From the NCBI RefSeq assembly GCF_000374465.1, contig NZ_KB894528.1, forward strand, positions 1,167,127 through 1,231,126: 64,000 bases of DNA. Reading direction: 5' to 3'. This stretch comes from Ahrensia kielensis DSM 5890. GTDB taxonomy: Bacteria; Pseudomonadota; Alphaproteobacteria; Rhizobiales; Rhizobiaceae. The position numbers were made by a program, and so were the translations under genes. Below the pieces are notes generated by a model. It saw only the letters and a list, made by a program, of their open reading frames with translations, did not search any database and was not told the origin of the DNA. This document shows, in pieces, positions 17,201 through 25,330 of this stretch (position 1 is its first letter; each line of letters begins with the position of its first letter).

Positions 17201-17418
17201 TGCTGGCGCGCAAGCGATCCATCTCAATTTCTGGGCACCGCACCAGCTTTTCGCTTGAAGACATTTTCTTTGATGATTTATGTCGCTTAGCCGAACAGGA
17301 CGATATTTCTATCGCAGCGCTCGTGACTAAAATAGATAATGAGCGCCCGCGCGACAGCAATCTATCGTCATCATTGAGGCTTTATGTTTTAGAGGCCGCC
17401 AAGAACGGCCGTCTTTAA
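17200..17418 (+). CDS. Ribbon-helix-helix domain protein (RHH_4 type, 72 aa)
   Basis: A small protein with the start KRSISISGHRTSFSLEDIFFDDLCRLAEQ and the helix DISIAALVTKIDNERP, which fits the ribbon-helix-helix family RHH_4 found across Hyphomicrobiales. The beta strand plus two helices suggest a dimeric DNA-binding protein. No antitoxin-style toxin partner adjoins it. Its ATG overlaps the sspB stop (TAATG), so it is translated with SspB. A role as regulator of the tagging and proteolysis genes is possible but not shown. Confidence 0.8.
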   Translation: MLARKRSISISGHRTSFSLEDIFFDDLCRLAEQDDISIAALVTKIDNERPRDSNLSSSLRLYVLEAAKNGRL

Positions 17419-17435
17419 ACTGCGCGCATCTCAAT

Positions 17436-20400
17436 TCAGTTAGAATCAAATTCTAAATCTTGGAACAGGTTTGAATCGTTGCGGCGTGGCCCGAAAGGAT
17501 TTTCGGTCAGCCCATCATCTAGCGGCTCCGGTTTTTCTTCATTCGCCCTGCGCGCTGCTTCTTCTGCACGTTTTTGTTCTTCGGCTTGCTTGCGCTCGGC
17601 CTCAATGCGTTGGCGCTCAGCTTCTTCGAGCAGCTTTTGCTCATCCAATATTTGTTGTGCTTCTAAAACCCGCTGCTCTTGTCTGCGCCGCTCAAGAATA
17701 ACCGCCAAGCGTTTTGCAGCGATTTCACGCAGTCGCTCTTCTTCGCTGCGCACGAAGTTTTCTCGTTGAAGATATTTCAGATAGCGGACCTGTCGGCGAA
17801 GGCGCTGCTTCTCCAACAATCGTGCCTGCAGGGCTTCCACCCGTGCTTGCTCTCGTTCCAATGCGCGTTGACGAATAAAAGACGTAAGCAATGCATAATC
17901 ACGCTCAACGATGATCGGTTCTTGTCCTTTGGCTTGGTTCATCGACACGACAACTTCTGGCTGTGAACCCGCAATAATGTCATCGCCAACATCATAAGTA
18001 ATACGCGCCTCACCTGACATTGCTTGCTCGCCAAGTGCCAATGAAAACGCGCCGTTAAGAGCAAAATGGTCAAGTTGCACGGCAATATTGTCAATGCTCA
18101 AACGGCCATTATTGACGGACACAGGCAATTCGAGTGGCGGCAATGACACGCTACCAGACGGTATAAACATCGCCGCGATATTGGTGATTTGTGCGTCCGT
18201 TATCTGGTAGCCGATTTCATCGGCAGCATCCAAAACAGGCGGTAACGCCTCGCCGTTTAGCCCCGACAATATTAGATTATCCGTTGCAATAACACCCGAG
18301 CCTGCCAGTGAATTAACAAGCGCTTTTGTGCTATTGCCAGCCCCTGTCAAAGAAAGTGTCACAGCGCCATTGGCTTCAACACCGGATAATGGCGCTGTCG
18401 CAAAATGCGTCAAATCAGCATTTTGAAGACGTATATTACTATTGAATAAAACCGCACCATTATCATTTTGTGCATCAAGCGAACCCGTAACATTGCCGCC
18501 AAAGAGCGCTGCCTGAATTTCGCGCAAAGACAATGCGTTATCACGGTATATTAATCGCAATTGCGCGGCAGTTGCGCTGTTTTCCATCGCTGTGAGATTC
18601 TCGGCTGACACACGCACATCAAGTGCGTTATCCGTATAAAGCGGGTTGCTAAACAGGCTGGCTTCATCTGATAGATCATAACGACCAGTCAATATTTCAG
18701 CCAAGAAACCCAGATCAAGTTGTGACAGCTTCAGCGTGCCTTCAAACAGGCGTTTCGAGCGCTCATTTGCAATGGTTAAATTGCCCGCAAAATTATTATC
18801 CGCAACTTGGCCCGATAAATCAGACAGCGCCAACCTGCCATCTTGCAGCGTGATACGCGCTTCACCGACCAATGGCGTGCCAAGTCCAGTTGCAGGAAAA
18901 ACATAGCCAAGCACATCCATCCACGGCTCGGCATCTTTGCTCTGAACGCGCGCTGCACCAACATAATCAAGCCCTGAAACATTTTGCTTCAAAACACCTT
19001 CAGCGCTGCCAAAACTATCCAATGTTTGAAGGCTAAACCTTGTGCTTAACCCTTCGACCAGATTGCCCAAAGCATTCAGCTTGACTTGCCCCTCACCCAG
19101 TAAGCGCAAAGGCAAGACGTCAAAGCCGGCTTGCGATAATAAAATCGAAGCTTCAGGGTTAGACACCGTACCACTAAGGGAAATACCTGCCTTTTCCGGA
19201 TCAAGTAATGCGCCAGTAATCGTGGTCGTCAGAGAAATATCAGAGCCACCGATCTGCCCCGAAACACTTACTGACACTTCCCCATTATCGTCGGCAGGCA
19301 GAAGAGCCGTACCAACAACATTCAAACTTGTATCTTGCAAAGCTGCAGCATCACGCACAGCAACGCTCTGCAATGTGTCCAAGAAAGCGACATTTGGAAA
19401 AATGCGCGCAAGCCCGCGCATAAAGGGCGCTCCTTGCGCCGCAATTAAACTCACATCAAAATTCGTATTATAACCAACTTGATCTTCTAACCCAGAAAGC
19501 GTTCCAGTCGCAGAAACTGCAGCACCAAAAATGTCCCGTATGGAGAGCTTATCCACTTCAACGCGTTCACCGCGCACCCGCAATGCCGCTTCTAACGCAC
19601 CCATTTCTAGATCTTTGATATGTGGGTTGGTCAGATCAAATGTCGCGTCGATATCATGGCCGGATATTGATGCTCCACTGCCTGCGCCAAACAAGACACG
19701 AGACAGTGCATCCAGTGTTTCATAACGTGCATTGTCCCCCGCAAGATCAACAGAAATATACGGCATGGATGATGCGCTTTCCTTGCGCTCAATACGTCCT
19801 GTTAGCTGTGCAGCACCAAGCACAAGCTCAAGTTCGCTAAATATTTGCTGTTCTGCGTTTAGCTCAACCTGCGCCGAAAATCCTGCATTAGGCATCATGC
19901 GAATTGTTTCGTCTATGTCATCGGTAAGCCATGCAGCAAGACCGGAGGGCTGGCGCGAGGCCACAACCAAATCACCTTTGAATGATGTGCCCGCCGCCGC
20001 AGCTTCACCTTCGCCAAGCACCAACGTACCGCTTCCTTCAAGAACCGTCCGGCCAGGAAGTTTCGCCTCAAGGCGCTTGATATCCCAAACACTGCCAACA
20101 GCACCCGATTTTGGTTCAGCCCGCAACGTCAAATCTCGAATGGTCGTGCTGCCTGCAACAATCGTTGGTAAATCAAGCTCAATTGTGCCCGCCATAGATG
20201 GTATAGGCAGCGCGGCAAGAACGCTTTGAATCTCTGCTAATCGGTTCGATAAAGAGACAGGTGCGCCTTCCCCGTCAGCCGCGTCATTAAAACTTACCTG
20301 ATTGCCTTTTGCTTGAAAGTTGAATGAAGGGATTTCACCGCCATCAATCTCGGCTGTTCCATTGATCGTATAAGGATCATCGAGCGCACCGAAATCACCG

Positions 20401-21203
20401 CGAAATTGTTCGATTTTCAAAGAGCGCGCATCGGCTTCAAACAGACCTTCGATCAGATAGTTCTGTGTCCGTTTAGCAGTTGGCTTGATGGAGAAAGTGC
20501 CAGAATACCAGCTTTCTCGCTCCGTTGAGGGCGCTGCAATGCGTCCTTCACTAATCAGTTCAAACTTGCTTTCTGGCAGCATCGCCTGAATGCGCGCCGA
20601 AAATCCTTCACGATTAAGATTGCCCGTTGAAATACGCGCCTCAAAAGCTTCACCGCGCACAAAACCTTTGCTTTCAACCCGCCAAGGCCCGAACAGGCTT
20701 TGCGCCGCTGCCGTGCCGTTGAGTGAAACAAAATCCCATTGCCGTGCGGTCTTTTGATCACGCACCACAATTGTACCATCGCTAAAGCTGGCCTGTTCCA
20801 AAATGATTTGAGCAGGGTCAACAGGCGCTTCAAGCGGAAAATCCCATTGTGGTTTGCCGTCTTCGTCTAAATCAAGGCGAACAACAGGCGACACAAAATT
20901 CATATCGAAAATCAGGATTTCACCGCGCAAGAAAGGCGCAAGCTCAACATCCATTGAGAACTTTTCAACCGTTACATTGGGCGCATTTTTGGGGCCAACC
21001 CGAACATCGGAAAAAGTGACAGACGGAAAAGGAACTAAACGCGCCGATGCGCTGCCCTCAACCCGCACTTCTTGGCCCAATATACGTGATGCTTCGGCTT
21101 CAAATCGATCACGATAACCGCTCCAATCGACAAAATACGGCCCGACCAGCGCTGCAAGCAGCACCAGTACGATCATACCGCCGATTAGAACAAATAAACG
21201 CAA
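17436..21203 (-). CDS. AsmA family protein with C-terminal coiled coil (1255 aa)
   Basis: AsmA/TamB-type proteins are anchored in the inner membrane and span the periplasm as long beta-rich bridges implicated in lipid transport or outer-membrane assembly. One membrane helix (about residues 3-22) precedes the AsmA N-terminal signature YFVDWSGYRDRFEAEASRILGQEV. A long repetitive beta-rich body follows, with the AsmA_2-like C-terminal region around residues 850-1070. The last 170 residues are unlike the rest: a Glu/Arg/Gln-rich coiled coil, then a Pro/Asn-rich tail. The gene stands alone, convergent with sspB-RHH and separated from it by 17 bases. Confidence 0.85.
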   Translation of the reverse strand: MRLFVLIGGMIVLVLLAALVGPYFVDWSGYRDRFEAEASRILGQEVRVEGSASARLVPFPSVTFSDVRVGPKNAPNVTVEKFSMDVELAPFLRGEILIFDMNFVSPVVRLDLDEDGKPQWDFPLEAPVDPAQIILEQASFSDGTIVVRDQKTARQWDFVSLNGTAAAQSLFGPWRVESKGFVRGEAFEARISTGNLNREGFSARIQAMLPESKFELISEGRIAAPSTERESWYSGTFSIKPTAKRTQNYLIEGLFEADARSLKIEQFRGDFGALDDPYTINGTAEIDGGEIPSFNFQAKGNQVSFNDAADGEGAPVSLSNRLAEIQSVLAALPIPSMAGTIELDLPTIVAGSTTIRDLTLRAEPKSGAVGSVWDIKRLEAKLPGRTVLEGSGTLVLGEGEAAAAGTSFKGDLVVASRQPSGLAAWLTDDIDETIRMMPNAGFSAQVELNAEQQIFSELELVLGAAQLTGRIERKESASSMPYISVDLAGDNARYETLDALSRVLFGAGSGASISGHDIDATFDLTNPHIKDLEMGALEAALRVRGERVEVDKLSIRDIFGAAVSATGTLSGLEDQVGYNTNFDVSLIAAQGAPFMRGLARIFPNVAFLDTLQSVAVRDAAALQDTSLNVVGTALLPADDNGEVSVSVSGQIGGSDISLTTTITGALLDPEKAGISLSGTVSNPEASILLSQAGFDVLPLRLLGEGQVKLNALGNLVEGLSTRFSLQTLDSFGSAEGVLKQNVSGLDYVGAARVQSKDAEPWMDVLGYVFPATGLGTPLVGEARITLQDGRLALSDLSGQVADNNFAGNLTIANERSKRLFEGTLKLSQLDLGFLAEILTGRYDLSDEASLFSNPLYTDNALDVRVSAENLTAMENSATAAQLRLIYRDNALSLREIQAALFGGNVTGSLDAQNDNGAVLFNSNIRLQNADLTHFATAPLSGVEANGAVTLSLTGAGNSTKALVNSLAGSGVIATDNLILSGLNGEALPPVLDAADEIGYQITDAQITNIAAMFIPSGSVSLPPLELPVSVNNGRLSIDNIAVQLDHFALNGAFSLALGEQAMSGEARITYDVGDDIIAGSQPEVVVSMNQAKGQEPIIVERDYALLTSFIRQRALEREQARVEALQARLLEKQRLRRQVRYLKYLQRENFVRSEEERLREIAAKRLAVILERRRQEQRVLEAQQILDEQKLLEEAERQRIEAERKQAEEQKRAEEAARRANEEKPEPLDDGLTENPFGPRRNDSNLFQDLEFDSN

Positions 21204-21276
21204 CCCTAACCCCTGATTTTCCGTAAGCCTGCGCTGTCAAATTGACATTTTAAGGACAGCGAAAAATCTTTCTGCA

Positions 21277-22686
21277 TCATAGCGTAAAAATCTTACCTGG
21301 ATTCATAATATTGTCTGGATCAATAGAACGCTTGATACCACGCATAACATCAACAGCGCCGCCAAGTTCCACCTCTAGAAACTTCATTTTGCCTTGCCCA
21401 ATACCGTGCTCGCCAGTGCATGTGCCGCCCATCGCCAATGCACGCCCATTCAAGCGCTCAACAAAACTTTCCGCCATCGCAATTTCTTCTGGATTTTCTT
21501 CATCAATCAAAAGCAAAACATGAAAATTGCCATCGCCCGCATGTCCAACGATTGGCGCAATCAAACCAAGCTCTTCGATATCGGCTTCAGTATCTCGAAT
21601 ACAGTCCGCTAATCGCGAGATCGGCACACACACATCCGTGGATATTGCCTTTGCGCCGGGCCGCAAGCCAAGCGCTGCCCAATAAGCATCATGACGCGCT
21701 TTCCACAGTTTGGTTCGCTCTTCTTGGACCGCTGACCATTTAAACGGGCCGCCGCCAAGATCAGCAGCGATTTCATTAAATATCTCAGCTTGTTCTGCAA
21801 CGCCGGTTTCAGAACCATGAAACTCTAGGAACAAACAAGGCGTCGGTTCAAAATCAAGTTTTGAATAATCAATCATCGCTTGCATTTGTAGTGCATTGAC
21901 CAATTCGATACGGGCAACAGGCAGGCCCATTTGAATTGTATAAATAACCGCCTCAACCGCCGCATCAAGCGTTGGGAACGGGCACACGCCGCCGGTGATT
22001 GCCTGCGGTATCCCCTGCAATTTAAGCGTGATCTGCGTGATAATGCCGAGCGTGCCTTCAGAGCCAACCATCAGCCGTGTAAGATCATAACCAGCAGAGC
22101 TTTTGCGTGCGCGCTGCGCCGTTGTGATCTTGCGCCCATTGGGCAGCACCACTTCAAGCGCCAAAACATTGTCTTTCATCGTACCGTAGCGCACTGCGTT
22201 CGTGCCCGATGCACGCGTTGCTGTCATGCCGCCAAGGCTGGCATTGGCACCCGGATCAATAGGGAAGAAAAGCCCAGATGCGCGTAAATATGTATTCAAA
22301 TCTTCGCGCGTAACACCCGGCTCAATAACGCAGTCTAGATCGCTTTCATTAACCGAAATGATTTTGTTCATCTGGCTAACATCAATTGAAATACCGCCCG
22401 CAGGTGCATTGACCCCGCCTTCAAGCGACGTGCCAGTACCAAAGGGAATGATGGGAACCTTGTGCTCGGCACAAATTTCTACAGCTTTTTGTACATCATC
22501 AGATGATTTTGCAAACAACACACCGTCAGGCAATTGTGCCGGTATATACGTGGTCGTATGCGCATGCTGCGCACGCAGAGCCTCACCTGTTTGAAACGCC
22601 TCGCCAAAAGCCTGTTTTAAAATACCAACAGCCGTAGAAATACCAGCATCATTGCGTTTAACTTCGACAATATCTTTGAGCGCCAA
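21277..22686 (-). CDS. GlcD-type FAD-linked oxidase (probable D-lactate or glycolate dehydrogenase)
   Basis: A flavoprotein of the FAD_binding_4 / FAD-oxidase_C family. The FAD motif PFGTGTSLEGGVNAPAGGISIDVSQ is in the N-terminal third, and the C-terminal third has IVGHAGDGNFHVLLLID and GEHGIGQGKMKFLE, the metal and substrate region of D-2-hydroxyacid dehydrogenases. It probably oxidises D-lactate or a related hydroxyacid and passes electrons to quinone or cytochrome c. The frame can start at an ATG at 22713, but a GGTGGAGGA site ends six bases before a TTG at 22686, so I chose the TTG. No GlcE or GlcF partners are present. Confidence 0.88.
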   Translation of the reverse strand: MALKDIVEVKRNDAGISTAVGILKQAFGEAFQTGEALRAQHAHTTTYIPAQLPDGVLFAKSSDDVQKAVEICAEHKVPIIPFGTGTSLEGGVNAPAGGISIDVSQMNKIISVNESDLDCVIEPGVTREDLNTYLRASGLFFPIDPGANASLGGMTATRASGTNAVRYGTMKDNVLALEVVLPNGRKITTAQRARKSSAGYDLTRLMVGSEGTLGIITQITLKLQGIPQAITGGVCPFPTLDAAVEAVIYTIQMGLPVARIELVNALQMQAMIDYSKLDFEPTPCLFLEFHGSETGVAEQAEIFNEIAADLGGGPFKWSAVQEERTKLWKARHDAYWAALGLRPGAKAISTDVCVPISRLADCIRDTEADIEELGLIAPIVGHAGDGNFHVLLLIDEENPEEIAMAESFVERLNGRALAMGGTCTGEHGIGQGKMKFLEVELGGAVDVMRGIKRSIDPDNIMNPGKIFTL

Positions 22687-22829
22687 CGACGTTCCTCCAC
22701 CAATAAAATTCATTGAAATAATTCAAGAATTTCAATTTTTCAGCAATTTGACTTGCTGCTTATGTTATGTTTCGTAATGTGCCGTTACCACGCTCTTGTG
22801 TCCACCACCAAAAAGCGATTGAAAGCATA

Positions 22830-23336
22830 ATGTCCGATGATTTTCACAGCCCTATGCCCTTTACCTCTAAGGCAGTGGATATTGAAGACAGCTGGATAGA
22901 TTATAACGGGCATCTCAACATGGCATATTACCTTGTCATGTTTGAAAAAGCTTTTGATGATTTCCATTATGCCTTCGGCGTGACCGAGGAATATGTCAAA
23001 ACCCGCAACATGACGACCTATACTGGCCAAACCAAAATTGACTATCTGCGCGAAGTGCACAAGGGCACCAAACTCACAGCAACCTGCCAAATTTTGAATT
23101 ATGATCAAAAGCGCATTCACACTTGGCAAGAGCTTCAATTTGAGGACGGCACTGTCGCAGCAACCTGCGAAACCTTGACGCTTCACATTGATGCGAGCGG
23201 GCCGAAGGTTGCGCCCTTCCCAGCCGACATTTTGAGCAACATCAAAACGATGGCTGACAAGCATTTAAGCTTGCAACGCCCTGCCAAAGCGGGCCAACCT
23301 ATCGCCATTGGTTCAAAAGAAAATGCAGCGTCATGA
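22830..23336 (+). CDS. Hotdog-fold thioesterase family protein
   Basis: A 168-residue single-domain protein with the 4-hydroxybenzoyl-CoA thioesterase-like layout: VDIEDSWIDYNGHLNMAYYLVMFEKAFDDF near residue 15, then TGQTKIDYLREVHKGTKLTATCQI. The pattern resembles thioesterases of the Thioesterase_2/carnitine-dehydrogenase-linked group. The acyl-CoA substrate is unknown. The frame extends to 22767, but MSDDFH at 22830 gives the family-like N-terminus. It is co-translated with the following ClC gene through a four-base overlap, though no functional link is evident. Confidence 0.82.
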   Translation: MSDDFHSPMPFTSKAVDIEDSWIDYNGHLNMAYYLVMFEKAFDDFHYAFGVTEEYVKTRNMTTYTGQTKIDYLREVHKGTKLTATCQILNYDQKRIHTWQELQFEDGTVAATCETLTLHIDASGPKVAPFPADILSNIKTMADKHLSLQRPAKAGQPIAIGSKENAAS

Positions 23337-24967
23337 ATTGGGCCATTATAAAAAAACTACCGACAATCTTGATAAGCTGGATTAAGCCCAACCTCGATAC
23401 GTTCAAAAGCTCCCGAGCACTTAATATCTGGATTCTCTCACTGCTCATTGGTGCCGCCGTTGGCGTGGCCGCTATCGCTTTCCGCGAACTGATCGGCATT
23501 GTACAATGGCCTTGGCTCAAAAACCGCAGCGAAGACACTCTGACAGCGGCCCAAAACGTATCAACTATTTGGCTTTTTCTAGCCCCTGTAATTGGCGGCC
23601 TCATTGTTGGGCAATTATTGCGCTTTCTTCATACGCGCCGTGCAGGCAATGTTTCAGATGTTATTGAAGCACGCTCGACAACGGGCAGAAATCTTGGATT
23701 AACACAAGGGCTGTGGTCAGCACTGGTCAGCGCAATTTCGCTTGGTGCGGGTGCAAGCGCAGGTCGTGAAGGGCCAATCGTCCATTTGGGCGCAACGCTT
23801 GCAAGTTTTATCGCACATCGTCAAAAATTACCTGAATGGTGCTCTAAAACATTACTGGCAGCAGGCGTCGCCAGTGCCATATCAGCCTCATTTAACGCAC
23901 CCATTGCCGGTGTCTTATTTGCGCACGAGGTTATTCTGCAACACTATGCAATGCGTTCGTTCGTGCCGATTGTAATTGCTTCAACCGTTGGCACTGTTTT
24001 GTCGCGCCTATGGTTTGATGAAGTAACAACATTTCTCATTCCAATCTATCAGATCACATCCTATTGGGAGTTCCCAGCATTTGCACTGCTCGGCATTGTC
24101 TGTGCCCTTGTCGCTGTGCTGTTCCAATTCACCCTATTTTCAGCTGAATATGTCGCGCGCGGTATAAAGATGCCCATTTGGATGCGCCCGATTGTTGGCG
24201 GTTTAGTCGTGGGTATCATGGCAATGTTTTTGCCGCATATTCTTGGCGTTGGCTATGAAGTCACCGACAAGATGCTATGGAATCAATTGCCGCTATGGCT
24301 CTTGTTCACACTCATCATCGCAAAAACATTTGCAACGGCCATAACACTTGCATCACGCTTTGGCGGCGGCATTTTCTCCCCTGCTCTATTTCTGGGCGCA
24401 GCAACAGGCGGCGCATTTGGATTAATTGCCGGAAGCCTCTTCCCTGATCTTGCATCGAGCGGCGGACTTTATGCAATTTTGGGCATGGGCGCTGTGGCAG
24501 GCGCCGTGCTTGGCGCACCTATCTCTACCACAATGATCGTGTTTGAACTGACGGGCGGCTACAGCCTCTCCATCGCATTATTATTATGCGTGGCAATTGC
24601 TCACGGTGTGAACCAAGCGCTGCATGGCTTGTCATATTTCCATTGGCAATTGGAAATGCGTGGTCTGTTTGACCATTTAGGCCCGCACCGCTCGATCATG
24701 CGCACCAAAAAAGTAATGGACTTTATGGATGTCGTGGAGCCCGGCCTTGAACCGGAGACAATTGATCCTGAAAAAGGAACACCTGTGTTAAAACCAACCC
24801 ATTCGATCGATTTTGCGCTGCGCACATTTGATGCTGGCGGCTATCAACGCCTGCCTGTTGTTGATGAGCGTGACGAAACAAAAATTATAGCTTGGGCTTT
24901 GCAGGTTAACGCGCTGCGATATTTCAACAAGGCTTTGATTGATGCCAGCGTGGAAGAACACCGCTAG
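23333..24967 (+). CDS. ClC-family chloride channel/transporter with C-terminal CBS-like region
   Basis: A 544-residue protein with about ten membrane helices. The gating motif GREGP is at residues 144-148 with the external glutamate E146. GGGIFSPALFLGAATGGAFG (GxFxP) lies near residue 342. Two features are unusual: the usual GSGIP anion motif is replaced by GNVSD (105-109), and the residue aligned with the internal proton glutamate of E. coli ClC (E203) is valine (V200 in FAHEVIL), as in animal ClC channels. About 90 C-terminal residues resemble a single CBS module. It may therefore be a channel rather than a Cl-/H+ exchanger, which is inference. Confidence 0.9.
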   Translation: MNWAIIKKLPTILISWIKPNLDTFKSSRALNIWILSLLIGAAVGVAAIAFRELIGIVQWPWLKNRSEDTLTAAQNVSTIWLFLAPVIGGLIVGQLLRFLHTRRAGNVSDVIEARSTTGRNLGLTQGLWSALVSAISLGAGASAGREGPIVHLGATLASFIAHRQKLPEWCSKTLLAAGVASAISASFNAPIAGVLFAHEVILQHYAMRSFVPIVIASTVGTVLSRLWFDEVTTFLIPIYQITSYWEFPAFALLGIVCALVAVLFQFTLFSAEYVARGIKMPIWMRPIVGGLVVGIMAMFLPHILGVGYEVTDKMLWNQLPLWLLFTLIIAKTFATAITLASRFGGGIFSPALFLGAATGGAFGLIAGSLFPDLASSGGLYAILGMGAVAGAVLGAPISTTMIVFELTGGYSLSIALLLCVAIAHGVNQALHGLSYFHWQLEMRGLFDHLGPHRSIMRTKKVMDFMDVVEPGLEPETIDPEKGTPVLKPTHSIDFALRTFDAGGYQRLPVVDERDETKIIAWALQVNALRYFNKALIDASVEEHR

Positions 24968-24979
24968 GCAAAGCAAACT

Positions 24980-25225
24980 TTATTTATCGAAAGTAAGACC
25001 AAGGCGTTTCGCCTGACAATCGGCATCACAAGCATCTAAATGCCGCAAAACACCTTTAGGTGTTTGGGTTTTAGATCCGCCAGTTACCATGAAATCAATT
25101 GAGCTGGCTTGTGTGAAAGCTGATTTAATAATCTTCGCATCAGAGGACATCGTTGTCGCACTTGCAACTGTGATACCAGCCAAGATTAGAGCGCATCCGA
25201 CAAAGATTTTATTAAATACTGTCAT
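24980..25225 (-). CDS. Small exported protein of unknown function (81 aa)
   Basis: An N-terminal signal sequence (MTVFNKIFVGCALILAG, cleavage probably after ASA near residue 23) is followed by a short mature part with two cysteines, CDADC near residues 69-73. The two close cysteines suggest a disulfide in the periplasm or metal binding. No family was recognised. It is convergent with the ClC gene, 12 bases away. Confidence 0.6.
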   Translation of the reverse strand: MTVFNKIFVGCALILAGITVASATTMSSDAKIIKSAFTQASSIDFMVTGGSKTQTPKGVLRHLDACDADCQAKRLGLTFDK

Positions 25226-25330
25226 AATGCGGTAACGATAATGTAAAACATGCTACCAAAGCGTTAACATCTCTTCCAATTTTCCACTAAAAACTCGCAA
25301 TTGTCCGCCGAATCATTACATTGCGAACAA

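Noticed and set aside
17200-17418. Antitoxin half of a toxin-antitoxin pair
   Set aside because: The protein is an RHH_4-type domain coupled to sspB and no toxin-like gene lies beside it.
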